A DNA stretch of 64,000 nucleotides from the NCBI RefSeq assembly GCF_000224085.1, contig NC_015945.1, forward strand, positions 748,501 through 812,500. The letters run 5' to 3'. Every line of letters begins with the position of its first letter. Positions within the stretch are counted from its first letter, which is position 1. The translations under genes were made by a program, and so were the position numbers. Source of the stretch: Allomuricauda ruestringensis DSM 13258. GTDB lineage: Bacteria; Bacteroidota; Bacteroidia; Flavobacteriales; Flavobacteriaceae. Shown one piece after another: positions 36,623-45,642 of the stretch. A model generated the notes under the pieces. The model was given only the letters and a program-made list of their open reading frames with translations, was not told the origin of the DNA and searched no databases.

Positions 36623-37016
36623 TCTAAAATTTTAGCATTTAGTGTAGTCCTGGTTCCAAAAACATATTCCGGAAGCAATACAAATTAAACGGTCTTTTGC
36701 CAAAATTCTTATATCTGAATCCATATTTTTGGTGTTAATCGTCCAAACCACCACTATTTTGGTTAAAAGGTAAAATCCAAGGTTGAGTATTTTTTTTTAA
36801 ACCGTTAAAAGCCAATCATCTTATACTAATTCCCCCCCTTCTCCGTTACAGAAGTGTAGCATGTGCCAAATGCCACATCGCCATAAATATTTGATGAGCA
36901 CAAAATATAATGGCAAAAACACCGTTTTAATGCCATTGAAGGATTTTAAAAATCAAAACAAGTCGAAGTTACTGAGGGCATATAGCCCTGAGTTTTAAAG
37001 TACTCAAGCCCAAATT
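36623..37016. other. Divergent intergenic region between porV and gldJ; no porU
   Basis: A 394-bp AT-rich gap between diverging genes. It carries homopolymer runs (a T9 run near 36791, CCCCCCCC near 36832) but no credible ORF on either strand, and I see no piece of porU. It must hold both promoters; I cannot place them confidently. Confidence 0.6.
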
Positions 37017-38666
37017 ATGAAAAAACACTTAATTAAAGTTGTACTTTCTTGCGCCGTAGTGATGGGAAGTTTTTCCAGTTGTAAAAACTCTTCTTCATCC
37101 AAGAACGTCTCCAGAGCCACTGGTTGGAAAATTAATGCCAAAGAAGGGGGATTTCAATACAATTCGGACTTTAAGGAGCAAGAAACTCCTCCAGGAACCG
37201 TATTTGTAGAGGGTGGAACTTTTACCAAAGGTAAAGTCCAGGACGATATAATGCACGATTGGAACAACGCCCCAACCCAACAACATGTACAATCCTTCTA
37301 TATGGATGAAACAGAGGTGACCAACGTAATGTATTTGGAGTACTTGGATTACCTCAAAGAAGTTTATCCTCCGGATAACCCCAATTACGCCAATATATAC
37401 AAAGGCGCACTACCGGATACCTTGGTTTGGAGAAACCGATTGGGCTTTAACGAAACAATGACCAACAACTATCTAAGACACCCTGCCTACGCAGAATATC
37501 CCGTTGTGGGGGTTAATTGGGTACAGGCTACCCAGTATGCCGAATGGAGAACAGATAGGGTCAACGAAGTAATGCTGGAAAGAGAAGGGTATTTGGCCGA
37601 AGATTCCAAATACAAAGTTTTAAACGGCGAAATTGAGGGCACTTTTAGTACCGAGGCTTATTTAAACAACCCAGAATCTGTTTATGGTGGTGAAATAGAT
37701 TCCCTGCAAGGAAAACAAAAGAAAGACTCTATCAATGCATTTGCCAAAAGAAGTAGCGGTATAATAATGCCTGCCTACAGGCTACCCACCGAAACCGAAT
37801 GGGAATATGCCGCCCAAGCTCTTGTTGGAACCAGAGAATACAACAACTACAGAGGTAGGAAAAAATATCCATGGGAAGGTGATTACACCCGTAACGGACA
37901 ACGAGTAGGTCGAGGAGATCAATTGGCCAACTTTAAGCAAGGTAAAGGTGATTATGGCGGTATTGCCGGATGGTCCGATGACGGTGCCGATATTACCGGA
38001 GAAGTCAAATCTTACAAGCCCAACGATTTTGGACTTTATGACATGGCCGGAAACGTAAACGAATGGGTGGCCGATGTGTACCGTCCCATTGTTGATGATG
38101 AAATAAGTGATTTCAATTACTACCGAGGAAACGTTTTCATGAAAAAAGCTATTGGCGAAGATGGAAAAGTAGAAATATTGAGAGATGAAATAGTTTATGA
38201 CACTTTGCCCAATGGTAAAATTGTAGCCATCAATCTTCCAGGAGAAATCAAAGAAGTTCCGGTTACCGAAGAGGAAACTTATCTAAGGACCAATTTTGAT
38301 AAAAGTGACAACCGTGGTTTTAGAGATGGTGACCCAGGTTCTTCTAGATTCTTTAGCCGTTTTAGCGATGAAGAGGACAACCAAAAAATGTATGATGCGC
38401 CCAAACACTCTGTAGAACGAAACGAAGAAGGTGAATTGGTTCGCCAGTATGACGAGTCAAACTACAGAACCTCATTGATCAACAACGAAGTTCGTGTGTA
38501 CAAAGGCGGATCATGGAGAGATCGAGCTTATTGGTTAGATCCTGCCCAGCGTAGATACTTGCCTCAATATATGGCAACAGACGATATTGGTTTTAGATGC
38601 GCCATGTCCAGAGTTGGATCCAAATCCAGAACCAAAAAAACGGTACGCCATAAAAAAGCAAGATAA
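37017..38666 (+). CDS. gldJ: Gliding motility lipoprotein GldJ
   Basis: A 549-residue lipoprotein with signal MKKHLIKVVLSCAVVMGSFSSC and lipidated Cys22. The body is a formylglycine-generating-enzyme/sulfatase-modifying-factor fold: TPPGTVFVEGGTFTKG, YMDETEVTNVMYLEYL, YRLPTETEWEYAAQA, YDMAGNVNEWVADVY and YKGGSWRDRAYWLDP. GldJ is needed for gliding and T9SS function and is membrane-anchored near the motor. No catalytic Cys pair of true FGE is evident, so a structural role fits. A terminator and murF follow. Confidence 0.94.
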   Translation: MKKHLIKVVLSCAVVMGSFSSCKNSSSSKNVSRATGWKINAKEGGFQYNSDFKEQETPPGTVFVEGGTFTKGKVQDDIMHDWNNAPTQQHVQSFYMDETEVTNVMYLEYLDYLKEVYPPDNPNYANIYKGALPDTLVWRNRLGFNETMTNNYLRHPAYAEYPVVGVNWVQATQYAEWRTDRVNEVMLEREGYLAEDSKYKVLNGEIEGTFSTEAYLNNPESVYGGEIDSLQGKQKKDSINAFAKRSSGIIMPAYRLPTETEWEYAAQALVGTREYNNYRGRKKYPWEGDYTRNGQRVGRGDQLANFKQGKGDYGGIAGWSDDGADITGEVKSYKPNDFGLYDMAGNVNEWVADVYRPIVDDEISDFNYYRGNVFMKKAIGEDGKVEILRDEIVYDTLPNGKIVAINLPGEIKEVPVTEEETYLRTNFDKSDNRGFRDGDPGSSRFFSRFSDEEDNQKMYDAPKHSVERNEEGELVRQYDESNYRTSLINNEVRVYKGGSWRDRAYWLDPAQRRYLPQYMATDDIGFRCAMSRVGSKSRTKKTVRHKKAR

Positions 38667-38690
38667 AATAACTTCTTGAGTATTTAAAAA

Positions 38691-38721
38691 AACCCCGGCC
38701 AAAAGGTCGGGGCTTTTTTTT
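38691..38721 (+). terminator. Terminator between gldJ and murF
   Basis: CCCCGGCC (38693-38700) and GGTCGGGG (38705-38712) form an 8-bp stem with one G-T pair and an AAAA loop, followed by a T8 run. The murF ATG is only 12 bp beyond, so readthrough or a promoter within this region is needed. Confidence 0.8.
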
Positions 38722-38732
38722 ATCTTCGATTT

Positions 38733-40007
38733 ATGACAATGAAAGAGTTGCACGCTCTATTTTTAGAGCACCCCACAATAAGTACGGACACTCGTAAAAT
38801 TACCGAAAACTGTCTGTTCTTTGCCCTAAAAGGGCCAAATTTTAATGGAAATGCCTTTGCACAAGAAGCTTTGAACAAAGGTGCAGCGTATGCCATTATT
38901 GATCAGGAAGAATTTAAAACTTCGGATAGACTGCTTCTAGTTGACGATGTTTTGGCCACCCTGCAACAGTTGTCCACCTACCACAGGAACCATTCCAAAG
39001 CAAAAGTAATATCGCTAACGGGAAGTAATGGGAAAACCACGACCAAGGAACTCATCAATGCGGTAATTTCCAAAAAGTACAAGACCATAGCCACCAAAGG
39101 GAACCTCAACAATCATATTGGAGTTCCATTGACCCTCTTATCCATTAAGGAAGATACCGAAATGGCAATTGTAGAAATGGGCGCCAATCACAAGAAAGAA
39201 ATTGAATCACTCTGCAGCATTGCCCAACCCGATTTTGGATACATTACCAACTTTGGCAAAGCCCATTTGGAAGGTTTTGGAAGCATTGAAGGAGTGATCC
39301 AAGGTAAAAGTGAGCTTTACGATTATCTTAAGGCCAACGATAAATACATCTTTTTAAATGCAGATGATGACGTTCAGAAAGAAAAATTAAGTACTTACAC
39401 CAAAAAGATGGGCTTTAGCACGAGCGACCATCAATATTACAACATCAAATTTTCCGGGGTTCACCCTTATGTCTCATTAGAGGTAGAAGGAACACAAATA
39501 CATACACAATTGGTGGGCAAATACAACTTTCCCAATTGTTGTGCGGCAATCCTAATGGGCAAATATTTTAATGTTCCTTTGGAAGACATTAAATCGGCCA
39601 TTGAAGTGTATCAACCACAAAACAATCGCTCACAAATTTTATCTAAAAATGGTTTCGATATTGTTCTGGATGCCTACAACGCCAACCCAACCAGCATGAA
39701 GGCTGCCTTGGAAAACTTTAGTTTAATGAAGTCCAAAAGAAAGACTCTAATCATTGGAGATATGTTCGAACTTGGCAATACGGCAGCCGAAGAGCATCAG
39801 GCAATTGCAGATTTTGCAAAGGAATTGGATTTTGATGATGCCTATCTGGTGGGAGAAAATTTCTATGGCACCAATACTACATTGAAAAAGTTAAAATCGT
39901 TTGATGAACTAAAAGAACATCTTTTGAAAAACCCTTTGGAAAAAGGAGCGCTTTTGATAAAAGGTTCTCGTGGGATGGCTTTGGAGCGGGCGTTGGATTT
40001 GCTGTAA
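38733..40007 (+). CDS. murF: UDP-N-acetylmuramoyl-tripeptide-D-alanyl-D-alanine ligase
   Basis: A 424-residue Mur ligase adding D-Ala-D-Ala to the UDP-MurNAc tripeptide in peptidoglycan synthesis. The ATP loop is LTGSNGKTTTKEL, and the early STDTRKITENCLFFALKG is the MurF/MurE uridine-binding region. The C-terminal domain has VLDAYNANPTSMKAAL and LIKGSRGMALE, which are MurF-specific. Two starts are close (38733 and 38739); the first gives MTMKELHALFL as in relatives. It follows gldJ, a conserved adjacency in Flavobacteria. Confidence 0.96.
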   Translation: MTMKELHALFLEHPTISTDTRKITENCLFFALKGPNFNGNAFAQEALNKGAAYAIIDQEEFKTSDRLLLVDDVLATLQQLSTYHRNHSKAKVISLTGSNGKTTTKELINAVISKKYKTIATKGNLNNHIGVPLTLLSIKEDTEMAIVEMGANHKKEIESLCSIAQPDFGYITNFGKAHLEGFGSIEGVIQGKSELYDYLKANDKYIFLNADDDVQKEKLSTYTKKMGFSTSDHQYYNIKFSGVHPYVSLEVEGTQIHTQLVGKYNFPNCCAAILMGKYFNVPLEDIKSAIEVYQPQNNRSQILSKNGFDIVLDAYNANPTSMKAALENFSLMKSKRKTLIIGDMFELGNTAAEEHQAIADFAKELDFDDAYLVGENFYGTNTTLKKLKSFDELKEHLLKNPLEKGALLIKGSRGMALERALDLL

Positions 40008-40027
40008 ACACATCGTTTATTTGAACT

Positions 40028-40234
40028 TTATTTCGTTGAAACAAGAAGTTCCCGAACATCCACGTCCAAAGCTTTTGCAATTTGAAATAGTGTTTCAACC
40101 CTTGGTTGCATATCATTCCTGCACCATTTTGAAATTGTTGTCCGGTTCATATCTAATTCATCCGCCAACCAATTATTGGTTTTTCCCTTCTCAGCCAAAA
40201 CTGCTTTGATACGATTGAATACTTCTTTTTCCAT
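40028..40234 (-). CDS. XRE-family helix-turn-helix protein
   Basis: A 68-residue protein from the ATG at 40234 (a GTG at 40267 would add 11). The HTH_3 fold is visible: IKAVLAEKGKTNNWLADELDMNRTTISKWCRNDMQPRVETLFQIAKALDVDVRELL. It has no ligand domain. Single Cro/C1-type proteins of this size in Bacteroidota often regulate neighbours or are relics of mobile elements. The nearest partner is the divergent small ORF at 40397. Confidence 0.85.
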   Translation of the reverse strand: MEKEVFNRIKAVLAEKGKTNNWLADELDMNRTTISKWCRNDMQPRVETLFQIAKALDVDVRELLVSTK

Positions 40235-40396
40235 GTTGGGAAGTTGTTCCGTATCAAAAATAGTCACTTAACTCTATATGTTTTTATCTTAAATTTATGC
40301 TTTATTATATTCATTAAAATATTTTTTATATTTTAATTTTACTTTTAACGATTCAAATAAATATTTTAAAGTTTTTTTTGAATATAATCACAAACC

Positions 40397-40558
40397 ATGA
40401 GCAAAAGTTTTTCCCGATCAGACCTAGAACAAATCATCAGCCTACAACAAGAAAGCCTACAAGCCATGCAAAAGGTATTGGACGGTTTACGTAACCAAAA
40501 CGAACGCTTGGAGCGCAGTAACCAAAAACTAAGAAAAAGAATTTCTGAATATGAGTAG
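40397..40558 (+). CDS. 53-residue coiled-coil protein, putative
   Basis: A short frame (MSKSFSRSDLEQIIS... to ISEYE) below the usual length cutoff. The sequence is almost all helix formers, with heptad-like leucines and a basic RLERSNQKLRKR segment, as in short coiled coils. It begins with ATG 162 bp from the XRE start and its stop is 6 bp before the tRNA-Val 3' end. No recognised family. The composition favours a real peptide but it could be chance; it may be the divergent partner of the XRE gene. Confidence 0.45.
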   Translation: MSKSFSRSDLEQIISLQQESLQAMQKVLDGLRNQNERLERSNQKLRKRISEYE

Positions 40559-40564
40559 AAAAAG

Positions 40565-40639
40565 TGGGATATACTGGATTCGAACCAGTGACCTCTGCCC
40601 TGTCAAGGCAGCGCTCTAAACCAACTGAGCTAATATCCC
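40565..40639 (-). tRNA. tRNA-Val (anticodon GAC)
   Basis: A cloverleaf on the minus strand: acceptor GGGATAT/ATATCCC, anticodon stem CTGCC/GGCAG closing the loop TTGACAG with anticodon GAC, and TTCGAATCC in the T arm. The discriminator is A and the CCA is not encoded. It reads GUC/GUU. Confidence 0.95.
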
Positions 40640-40666
40640 TTTGAAAACGGGGTGCAATATCGGAAA

Positions 40667-41080
40667 TTAATCCCAATCTCCATACTCTGCAGAGTTCTTT
40701 GATGTCTCGTGCAGGGTAATATGTAACAATTGTCCCTTTTTAAGCTTTGGTTTTAGGATATCGTAGATGACTTTTACGAAGTACTCCGTTGTCGGGAGTA
40801 GATTTTTAAACTCTGGACAATCCTCGTTCAAGTTTTTGTGATCAAAACGCTCCTCAACCTCATCCTTGATCAAAGCACCCAGATCGGCCAAATCCATAAC
40901 AAACCCAGTATCCGGGTCAACCTCGCCCTTTATCCTCACCTCAAGGTCAAAGTTATGACCGTGAAAACTAGGGCTGTTGCACTTTCCGAACACTTCAATG
41001 TTCTTTTCCTTGCTCCATTTTGGGTTATGGAGCCTGTGTGCGGCGTTAAAATGGGCTTTTCTACAAATCGTGGCAATCAT
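40667..41080 (-). CDS. queD: 6-carboxy-5,6,7,8-tetrahydropterin synthase (QueD)
   Basis: A 137-residue member of the 6-pyruvoyl-tetrahydropterin synthase family. HFNAAHRLHNP and CNSPSFHGHNFDLEV carry the zinc His residues and the catalytic Cys; the glutamate motif near the C-terminus is ITLHETSKNSAEY. In bacteria this type usually acts in queuosine synthesis, making 6-carboxytetrahydropterin from dihydroneopterin triphosphate, rather than in biopterin synthesis. It is 27 bp from tRNA-Val; no other que genes are in the window. Confidence 0.9.
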   Translation of the reverse strand: MIATICRKAHFNAAHRLHNPKWSKEKNIEVFGKCNSPSFHGHNFDLEVRIKGEVDPDTGFVMDLADLGALIKDEVEERFDHKNLNEDCPEFKNLLPTTEYFVKVIYDILKPKLKKGQLLHITLHETSKNSAEYGDWD

Positions 41081-41249
41081 GCTGCAAAGTTAAGTTCTTT
41101 TTCTTCAATCGTATTTTATTGATTCAAAAAATTATGCATAAGAATCTTCAAGGTTTCCATTTCGAATTGAAATTGACCAGTGTTCTTGTTAACTTTATAA
41201 AATGGGCAAAAAGCTTTCAACTTTACACATCAAATAAAAAATATACACT

Positions 41250-41933
41250 ATGAAAATTACCTATTTAGGGCATGCGACTTTTTTAGTTGTGATGAACGGG
41301 AAGAATATTTTATTCGACCCTTTTATTACCGGCAACGAGATGGCATCCGATATTAATATTGATGACCTTAAGGTCGACTATATTTTTCTGACCCATGGCC
41401 ACCAAGACCATGTTCTTGATGTGGAAGCCATAGCCAAGAACAATCCGGGAACCTTATTGGTCTCCAATTTTGAGGTAGTTAGTTGGTTGGCCAACAAAGG
41501 TATCGACGGACATGGCATGAACCATGGCGGTAAGTTTAAATTTGATTTTGGCACCGCCAAATACGTGAATGCCATCCACTCCAGCATGCTGCCCGATGGA
41601 AGCAATGGGGGCAATCCTGGAGGGTTTGTGCTCTGGGACGATTCAAAATGCATTTACATTGCTGGGGATACTGCCTTGACCAAGGACATGGAACTGATTC
41701 CTAAAACATGTCCAAAATTGGATATTGCAATTTTACCGATCGGAGATAATTTTACCATGGGTTATGAAGACGCTACCATTGCCAGCGACTTTATTGAGTG
41801 CAACCAAGTGATAGGATGCCATTACGACACCTTCCCTCCTATTAAAATTGATAAAACCAAGGCAGTTGAGTATTTCGAAAAAAAAGGAAAGAAATTGATG
41901 CTTCTGGATATTGGGGAGTCCATTACTGTTTGA
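41250..41933 (+). CDS. Metal-dependent hydrolase, UPF0173 metallo-beta-lactamase fold
   Basis: A 227-residue metallo-beta-lactamase-fold protein of the UPF0173 (YtkL) type. The zinc motif is FLTHGHQDHVLD, followed by GMNHGGKFKFDFG, YIAGDTALTKDM and the final GCHYDTFPPI. Substrate unknown, probably a small ester or nucleotide. It lies just left of the island attachment site, and a strong terminator follows, so integration did not disturb it. Confidence 0.88.
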   Translation: MKITYLGHATFLVVMNGKNILFDPFITGNEMASDINIDDLKVDYIFLTHGHQDHVLDVEAIAKNNPGTLLVSNFEVVSWLANKGIDGHGMNHGGKFKFDFGTAKYVNAIHSSMLPDGSNGGNPGGFVLWDDSKCIYIAGDTALTKDMELIPKTCPKLDIAILPIGDNFTMGYEDATIASDFIECNQVIGCHYDTFPPIKIDKTKAVEYFEKKGKKLMLLDIGESITV

Positions 41934-41937
41934 AACC

Positions 41938-41970
41938 AAAAACGCCTTCGAAAAATCGAAGGCGTTTTTG
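41938..41970 (+). terminator. Terminator after the hydrolase gene
   Basis: AACGCCTTCG with CGAAGGCGTT form a 10-bp stem around an A-rich loop, followed by a T tract. It ends a few bases before the 24-bp att repeat. Confidence 0.85.
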
Positions 41971-41972
41971 TT

Positions 41973-41996
41973 GTGGGCGCTGAGGGATTCGAACCC
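41973..41996. repeat. Left attachment-site copy (tRNA-Val 3' fragment)
   Basis: 24 bp identical to 52773-52796, covering the T-arm and acceptor end of tRNA-Val(UAC). The rest of the tRNA is not here, so this is the displaced end left by integration. Confidence 0.88.
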
Positions 41997-42476
41997 AACT
42001 TGCCAACCCTTATGTTTACTAGGTTTTTCCTTGCTTGTGCTTTTAATACTAACCGGATTACAAACCTCTTTTGGTAATCTTCCTTCGTAGATATCAAATT
42101 TAGCCATAAAATATTAAACAAACATTTATGCCAAACTAAACACTAAAATGCGTCGGGATGACTGAACCATCTATATTATTGTAAGCTACTGTCAACCAAC
42201 AACTAGCACTGATGTTATAAATCCCACACACCTTAATGCAATTTAATATGAAAGCGAGAATATGAGCATATCCTATAGAAAATAAAAATATTGAAATCGT
42301 CCCAAAAAGAAACAAATAACCTGGGAAAATTTAAACTGAATCAAACATACATTAATAAGTTAATCAATGCTGTTGCAAAATTTTTTCAAGTTATAGACTA
42401 TAGCGTAGAGGGAGGTTTACTTTTACAAACGCCACAAAATTGATACCTTTAGAACTTGTATCCTATTTTTTATCGA
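41997..42476. other. Left island margin, no gene seen
   Basis: About 480 bp with only short frames. A frame at 41822-42121 runs across the att repeat and is not credible as a gene. AT-rich toward the regulator gene at 42477. Confidence 0.55.
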
Positions 42477-44237
42477 ATGATAAAACCTTCTTATTTGAGT
42501 ATATGTTTTATGTATTTTTTGACTGCGTTTCAACTGTGGCCGCAAAACGCATTACTAAGTAGTGAGAAGGCATTTACAGAATTTCAAAAGATAAGCGACT
42601 CCATAGCCGTTGATTTTCCAGAGGATGACATTAAAACGTATAGGCGCTCATCTTTTTCTGAATCCCAACTGCAGAACTACTTGTCGCTTCATTACAAACG
42701 TTTAGATTTATTAAAGAATATTGATGGGCATCATAGCTTTGTTTTAGACAGTTATTTGCACTCGGGTAATTGGTTTATGGAAGTTGGATTTCCGAAGGAG
42801 TCCATAAAATCATACCTTAATTTTTTTAAACATTACCAAGCACATGAAGGCAACCTAACTGAAAAGGAGCGCGATGTTTATATAGAAATGTTAACTTATG
42901 CTCGCAGTATACTTGCTCAAAATTATGCTGAACTAAACGAATTAGACAGTGCTGCAATTCAGCATAAAAAGAATTTAGAATATACCAAGTCACTCGATTA
43001 CATTTATTATCCTTCGGCATTAAATAACTATGGCCTCTTTTTTTATTGGCACAAGAAAGATTTGGATTCTGCCATGCACTATTTTCAGAAAGCCTATACT
43101 ATTACAAAAGCATCATATCCCAATCATACTTTAATAGGAAGCATTCGAGATAATATTGCAGATATTCACACAGAACGTGGTGATTACCCAAAAGCACAAC
43201 CCTTGTATGCCACAAATTTTGAGTTTTTTAAAACCGCCATTAATGAGAAAACTCACACTAAAGACATACCAAGGTTAATAAGTGCAGGTGCTCAACTGAC
43301 CACTACGAACGCATATTTAAATCGTTTGACAGCAGCGCAACGCACTTTTAAGGAACTAGAAGCAATTGTTGTTTCACATGAGGAAAGGAATAGTTTAGGT
43401 TCGAATTCCAAATTAGAGTATTTAGAAGCTAAGGAGTTTTTACTGAAACAACAGAATAAGATTCCTGAAGCTTATGCTACATCACAACAGATTAATGCAT
43501 ACGCAGATAGCCTTCAGTTAATCGCAAAAATTGCGGATGAAAAATGGCAGACCGAGCTCAATGATGCTATTGTTGATAGAATAGCAATTAATTTTAAAAT
43601 AGACCGTATTCAAAAAGAAAACAAGATAAAAAGTCAACGCACCAGACTTTGGTTTTCAGGGGTACTATCTTCCGTTTTTATCATTTTGTTAATCGTACTT
43701 TACTTAAACCGGCGTCAACATTTGGTCAACGCCAAGAACAAACAATTATTAACTGAACAAAAGTTTGAAAATACAGCCTTAAAGGTAGAACAGCTCAATA
43801 CCGAAATTAAATCCAGGGAACGGGATCTTTCGGATTTTGCCATTAGATTGACGCAAGATCAGGATTGGGCCAAGGCATTGGCCAATCAATTAAGTGCTAT
43901 TAAGCAAGCAGATGCCAAGGAACGGGAAGCTTTGATAGAAGAACTAGACCATACGATAGCGAATAAAATTAGCGTTGATACCGACACCCGGGAATTTTTT
44001 GAACGCTTGGACAAACTGAGTAATACATTTTACAGTAAGCTCACGCAAAACTATCCTGATTTGAGTAAAAATGAGATACGTCTTTGCTCTTTAATTCGTT
44101 TAAAAATTGAGAGTCGAAGCATTGCTACGCTTCAAAACATCACTCTGGCTTCCTTAAATACAAGTCGTTATCGCTTAAGAAAAAAGTTGAATCTCTCCGA
44201 AAACACTGATTTGGACCTTTTTATTCAGGATTTATAA
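42477..44237 (+). CDS. TPR protein with membrane anchor and C-terminal HTH, putative regulator
   Basis: About 586 residues from the ATG at 42477. A signal-like segment (1-25) precedes TPR-like repeats through about residue 360 (ALNNYGLFFYWHKKDLDSAM and similar). A membrane helix (LWFSGVLSSVFIILLIVLYL, about 392-412) leads to a coiled coil, and the end has a helix-turn-helix resembling LuxR-type domains (LSKNEIRLCSLIRL...LNTSRYRLRKKLNLSE). Flavobacteria have many such TPR-TM-HTH proteins, thought to relay periplasmic signals to DNA. A small secreted protein gene follows, a possible target. Confidence 0.75.
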   Translation: MIKPSYLSICFMYFLTAFQLWPQNALLSSEKAFTEFQKISDSIAVDFPEDDIKTYRRSSFSESQLQNYLSLHYKRLDLLKNIDGHHSFVLDSYLHSGNWFMEVGFPKESIKSYLNFFKHYQAHEGNLTEKERDVYIEMLTYARSILAQNYAELNELDSAAIQHKKNLEYTKSLDYIYYPSALNNYGLFFYWHKKDLDSAMHYFQKAYTITKASYPNHTLIGSIRDNIADIHTERGDYPKAQPLYATNFEFFKTAINEKTHTKDIPRLISAGAQLTTTNAYLNRLTAAQRTFKELEAIVVSHEERNSLGSNSKLEYLEAKEFLLKQQNKIPEAYATSQQINAYADSLQLIAKIADEKWQTELNDAIVDRIAINFKIDRIQKENKIKSQRTRLWFSGVLSSVFIILLIVLYLNRRQHLVNAKNKQLLTEQKFENTALKVEQLNTEIKSRERDLSDFAIRLTQDQDWAKALANQLSAIKQADAKEREALIEELDHTIANKISVDTDTREFFERLDKLSNTFYSKLTQNYPDLSKNEIRLCSLIRLKIESRSIATLQNITLASLNTSRYRLRKKLNLSENTDLDLFIQDL

Positions 44238-44428
44238 AATCCTGATTTTCTGATTATTACAATTCAAGTAACTGATTTGTCTATTAATTGTCTATACCCT
44301 GTTGATTGGTAGTCTATGCCAAATTGATGGCTGAGCAAGTCTTATCCAATACTTTAGAAGTATCCTACTTTGTTACGCTTTACCAGTCGAAAAGATTTAA
44401 TCAATTTAATTTAAAAAACCTCTCAAAA

Positions 44429-44989
44429 ATGAAAAATCTGATAATTGTTCTTTTTATTGTAGGCTTAGCCAACCTTACAATTGCACAGGAAAACTTGGCT
44501 ATGAATACGACAAATAAAGTGAATGTCCATACATCTAGATCCTCTAAAATTCAGAATGAGCAGTATCTAAATTCAAGGAACGACGTTGCACCAACTTTAG
44601 CCTTAGGCATAAAGCGTTTACAAAATGTTGCAGCAGACTATGATATTACCGAAAATCGCATTTATAGCATAAATGAACATATTACCTATACCGTAGTTTT
44701 TGAATCGGATGCCAATTATATTAAGGCCATTTACGCCCATGACGGTACTATTCTAGAGTCTGAAGAGTATTATGAAGATGTACGGATTCCATACAGTCTT
44801 GGCAGCGAAATCGCTAAAACTTATCCAGGCTGGTCATTTAATAACAGTGATTGTATAATCGAGTATACTAAGAATGAAGCCACTCGTTTTACCTACAGTT
44901 TTGTCTTGAAAAAAGGAACTAAATCGAAGACGATAAAACGTACGCTGTACAATCCGGTAAAAATGGACACGCGTTCCACTGGAATGTAA
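44429..44989 (+). CDS. Small secreted protein, uncharacterised
   Basis: A 186-residue protein with signal peptide MKNLIIVLFIVGLANLTIAQ. The mature part (about 166 residues) is mixed alpha/beta with repeated YxIxENxIYSINEHITYTVVFE-like strands, no metal motif or lipobox. The longer frame from 44306 is discarded because the signal would lie inside the protein. It follows the TPR/HTH regulator by 191 bp, and may be its controlled output; no domain identified. Confidence 0.65.
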   Translation: MKNLIIVLFIVGLANLTIAQENLAMNTTNKVNVHTSRSSKIQNEQYLNSRNDVAPTLALGIKRLQNVAADYDITENRIYSINEHITYTVVFESDANYIKAIYAHDGTILESEEYYEDVRIPYSLGSEIAKTYPGWSFNNSDCIIEYTKNEATRFTYSFVLKKGTKSKTIKRTLYNPVKMDTRSTGM

Positions 44990-45038
44990 ATCCATCATGG
45001 GTTCTGTTAATGTTTTACCTTTTTAAATTTTAAGATTC

Positions 45039-45284
45039 TTATAAATATTTATGAAGGTGGCTGGCATCGGCAAATCCCCAGTTTACAGCTACGGTCTCCT
45101 GAGTTAGATTGGAGTTTTTTAGCTGAAAAGAGGCGCCTTTTACCCGATATTGCAAAGCAAATTCTGAAAAGGTTGAACCCATTAAATCTTTGAACAATGC
45201 TGTGAACTTAGTAACGGACATACGGCAGGCCAAGGCAGCCTCTTTGGTCGATATCAGTCTTTTTTCTTCAAAAATTAATCGCAA
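45039..45284 (-). pseudogene. AraC-family regulator, truncated C-terminal HTH fragment
   Basis: About 80 residues matching the first and second helix-turn-helix of AraC proteins (AALACRMSVTKFTALFKDLMGSTFSEF and a following VAVNWGFADASHLHKYL). The usual N-terminal ligand domain is missing: the frame closes about 25 bp upstream, exactly where the transposase remnant begins. The C-terminus also stops early, before the usual FKK segment. This is a broken gene. The junction with the transposase remnant explains the lost 5' part. Confidence 0.75.
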
Positions 45285-45570
45285 GGCTCCTTGGATGGAG
45301 GCTCTAGCTCAGGCGAACAAGGCGATGCACCTATCGGCCATAGCCTACAACCTGAAGAAGTACCTGAAATTCGAACAAAAAAGGGTGAAAAGCGGGGCGA
45401 GGATACTTGCTTCGGTGGCATTGGTGAAAAGTACCTTTCAATTGCTATTTGGGCCTTCCCTAAAGTATCAACAATTGAATTACAACTTCTGAGTCGACAA
45501 GAAAAAAGCCCCGTAAAGAGCTCATATCAATCCATTCTATGTCCGATCAAGGGCTTGTGCAACGGTTACT
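45285..45570 (+). mobile_element. IS1182-like transposase C-terminal remnant
   Basis: Plus-strand frame from about 45285 to 45492 encodes AQANKAMHLSAIAYNLKKYL, the conserved tail of IS1182-family transposases, then a short degenerate end. The bulk of the transposase (DDE core) is absent. Bounds are approximate; the GGGCTTGTGCAACGGTTAC stretch near 45551-45569 could be a terminal inverted repeat end. The AraC fragment abuts the left border. Confidence 0.65.
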
Positions 45571-45642
45571 GTTGTTGGTGGGCATTGAGGTCTTATATCT
45601 TGATCGTTTATTTGTATTTATCTCCAATTTTATTGCAACTGG

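Noticed and set aside
41822..42121. Minus-strand frames across the left att repeat
   Set aside because: They run through the hydrolase gene and the tRNA fragment and match no family. Probably chance.
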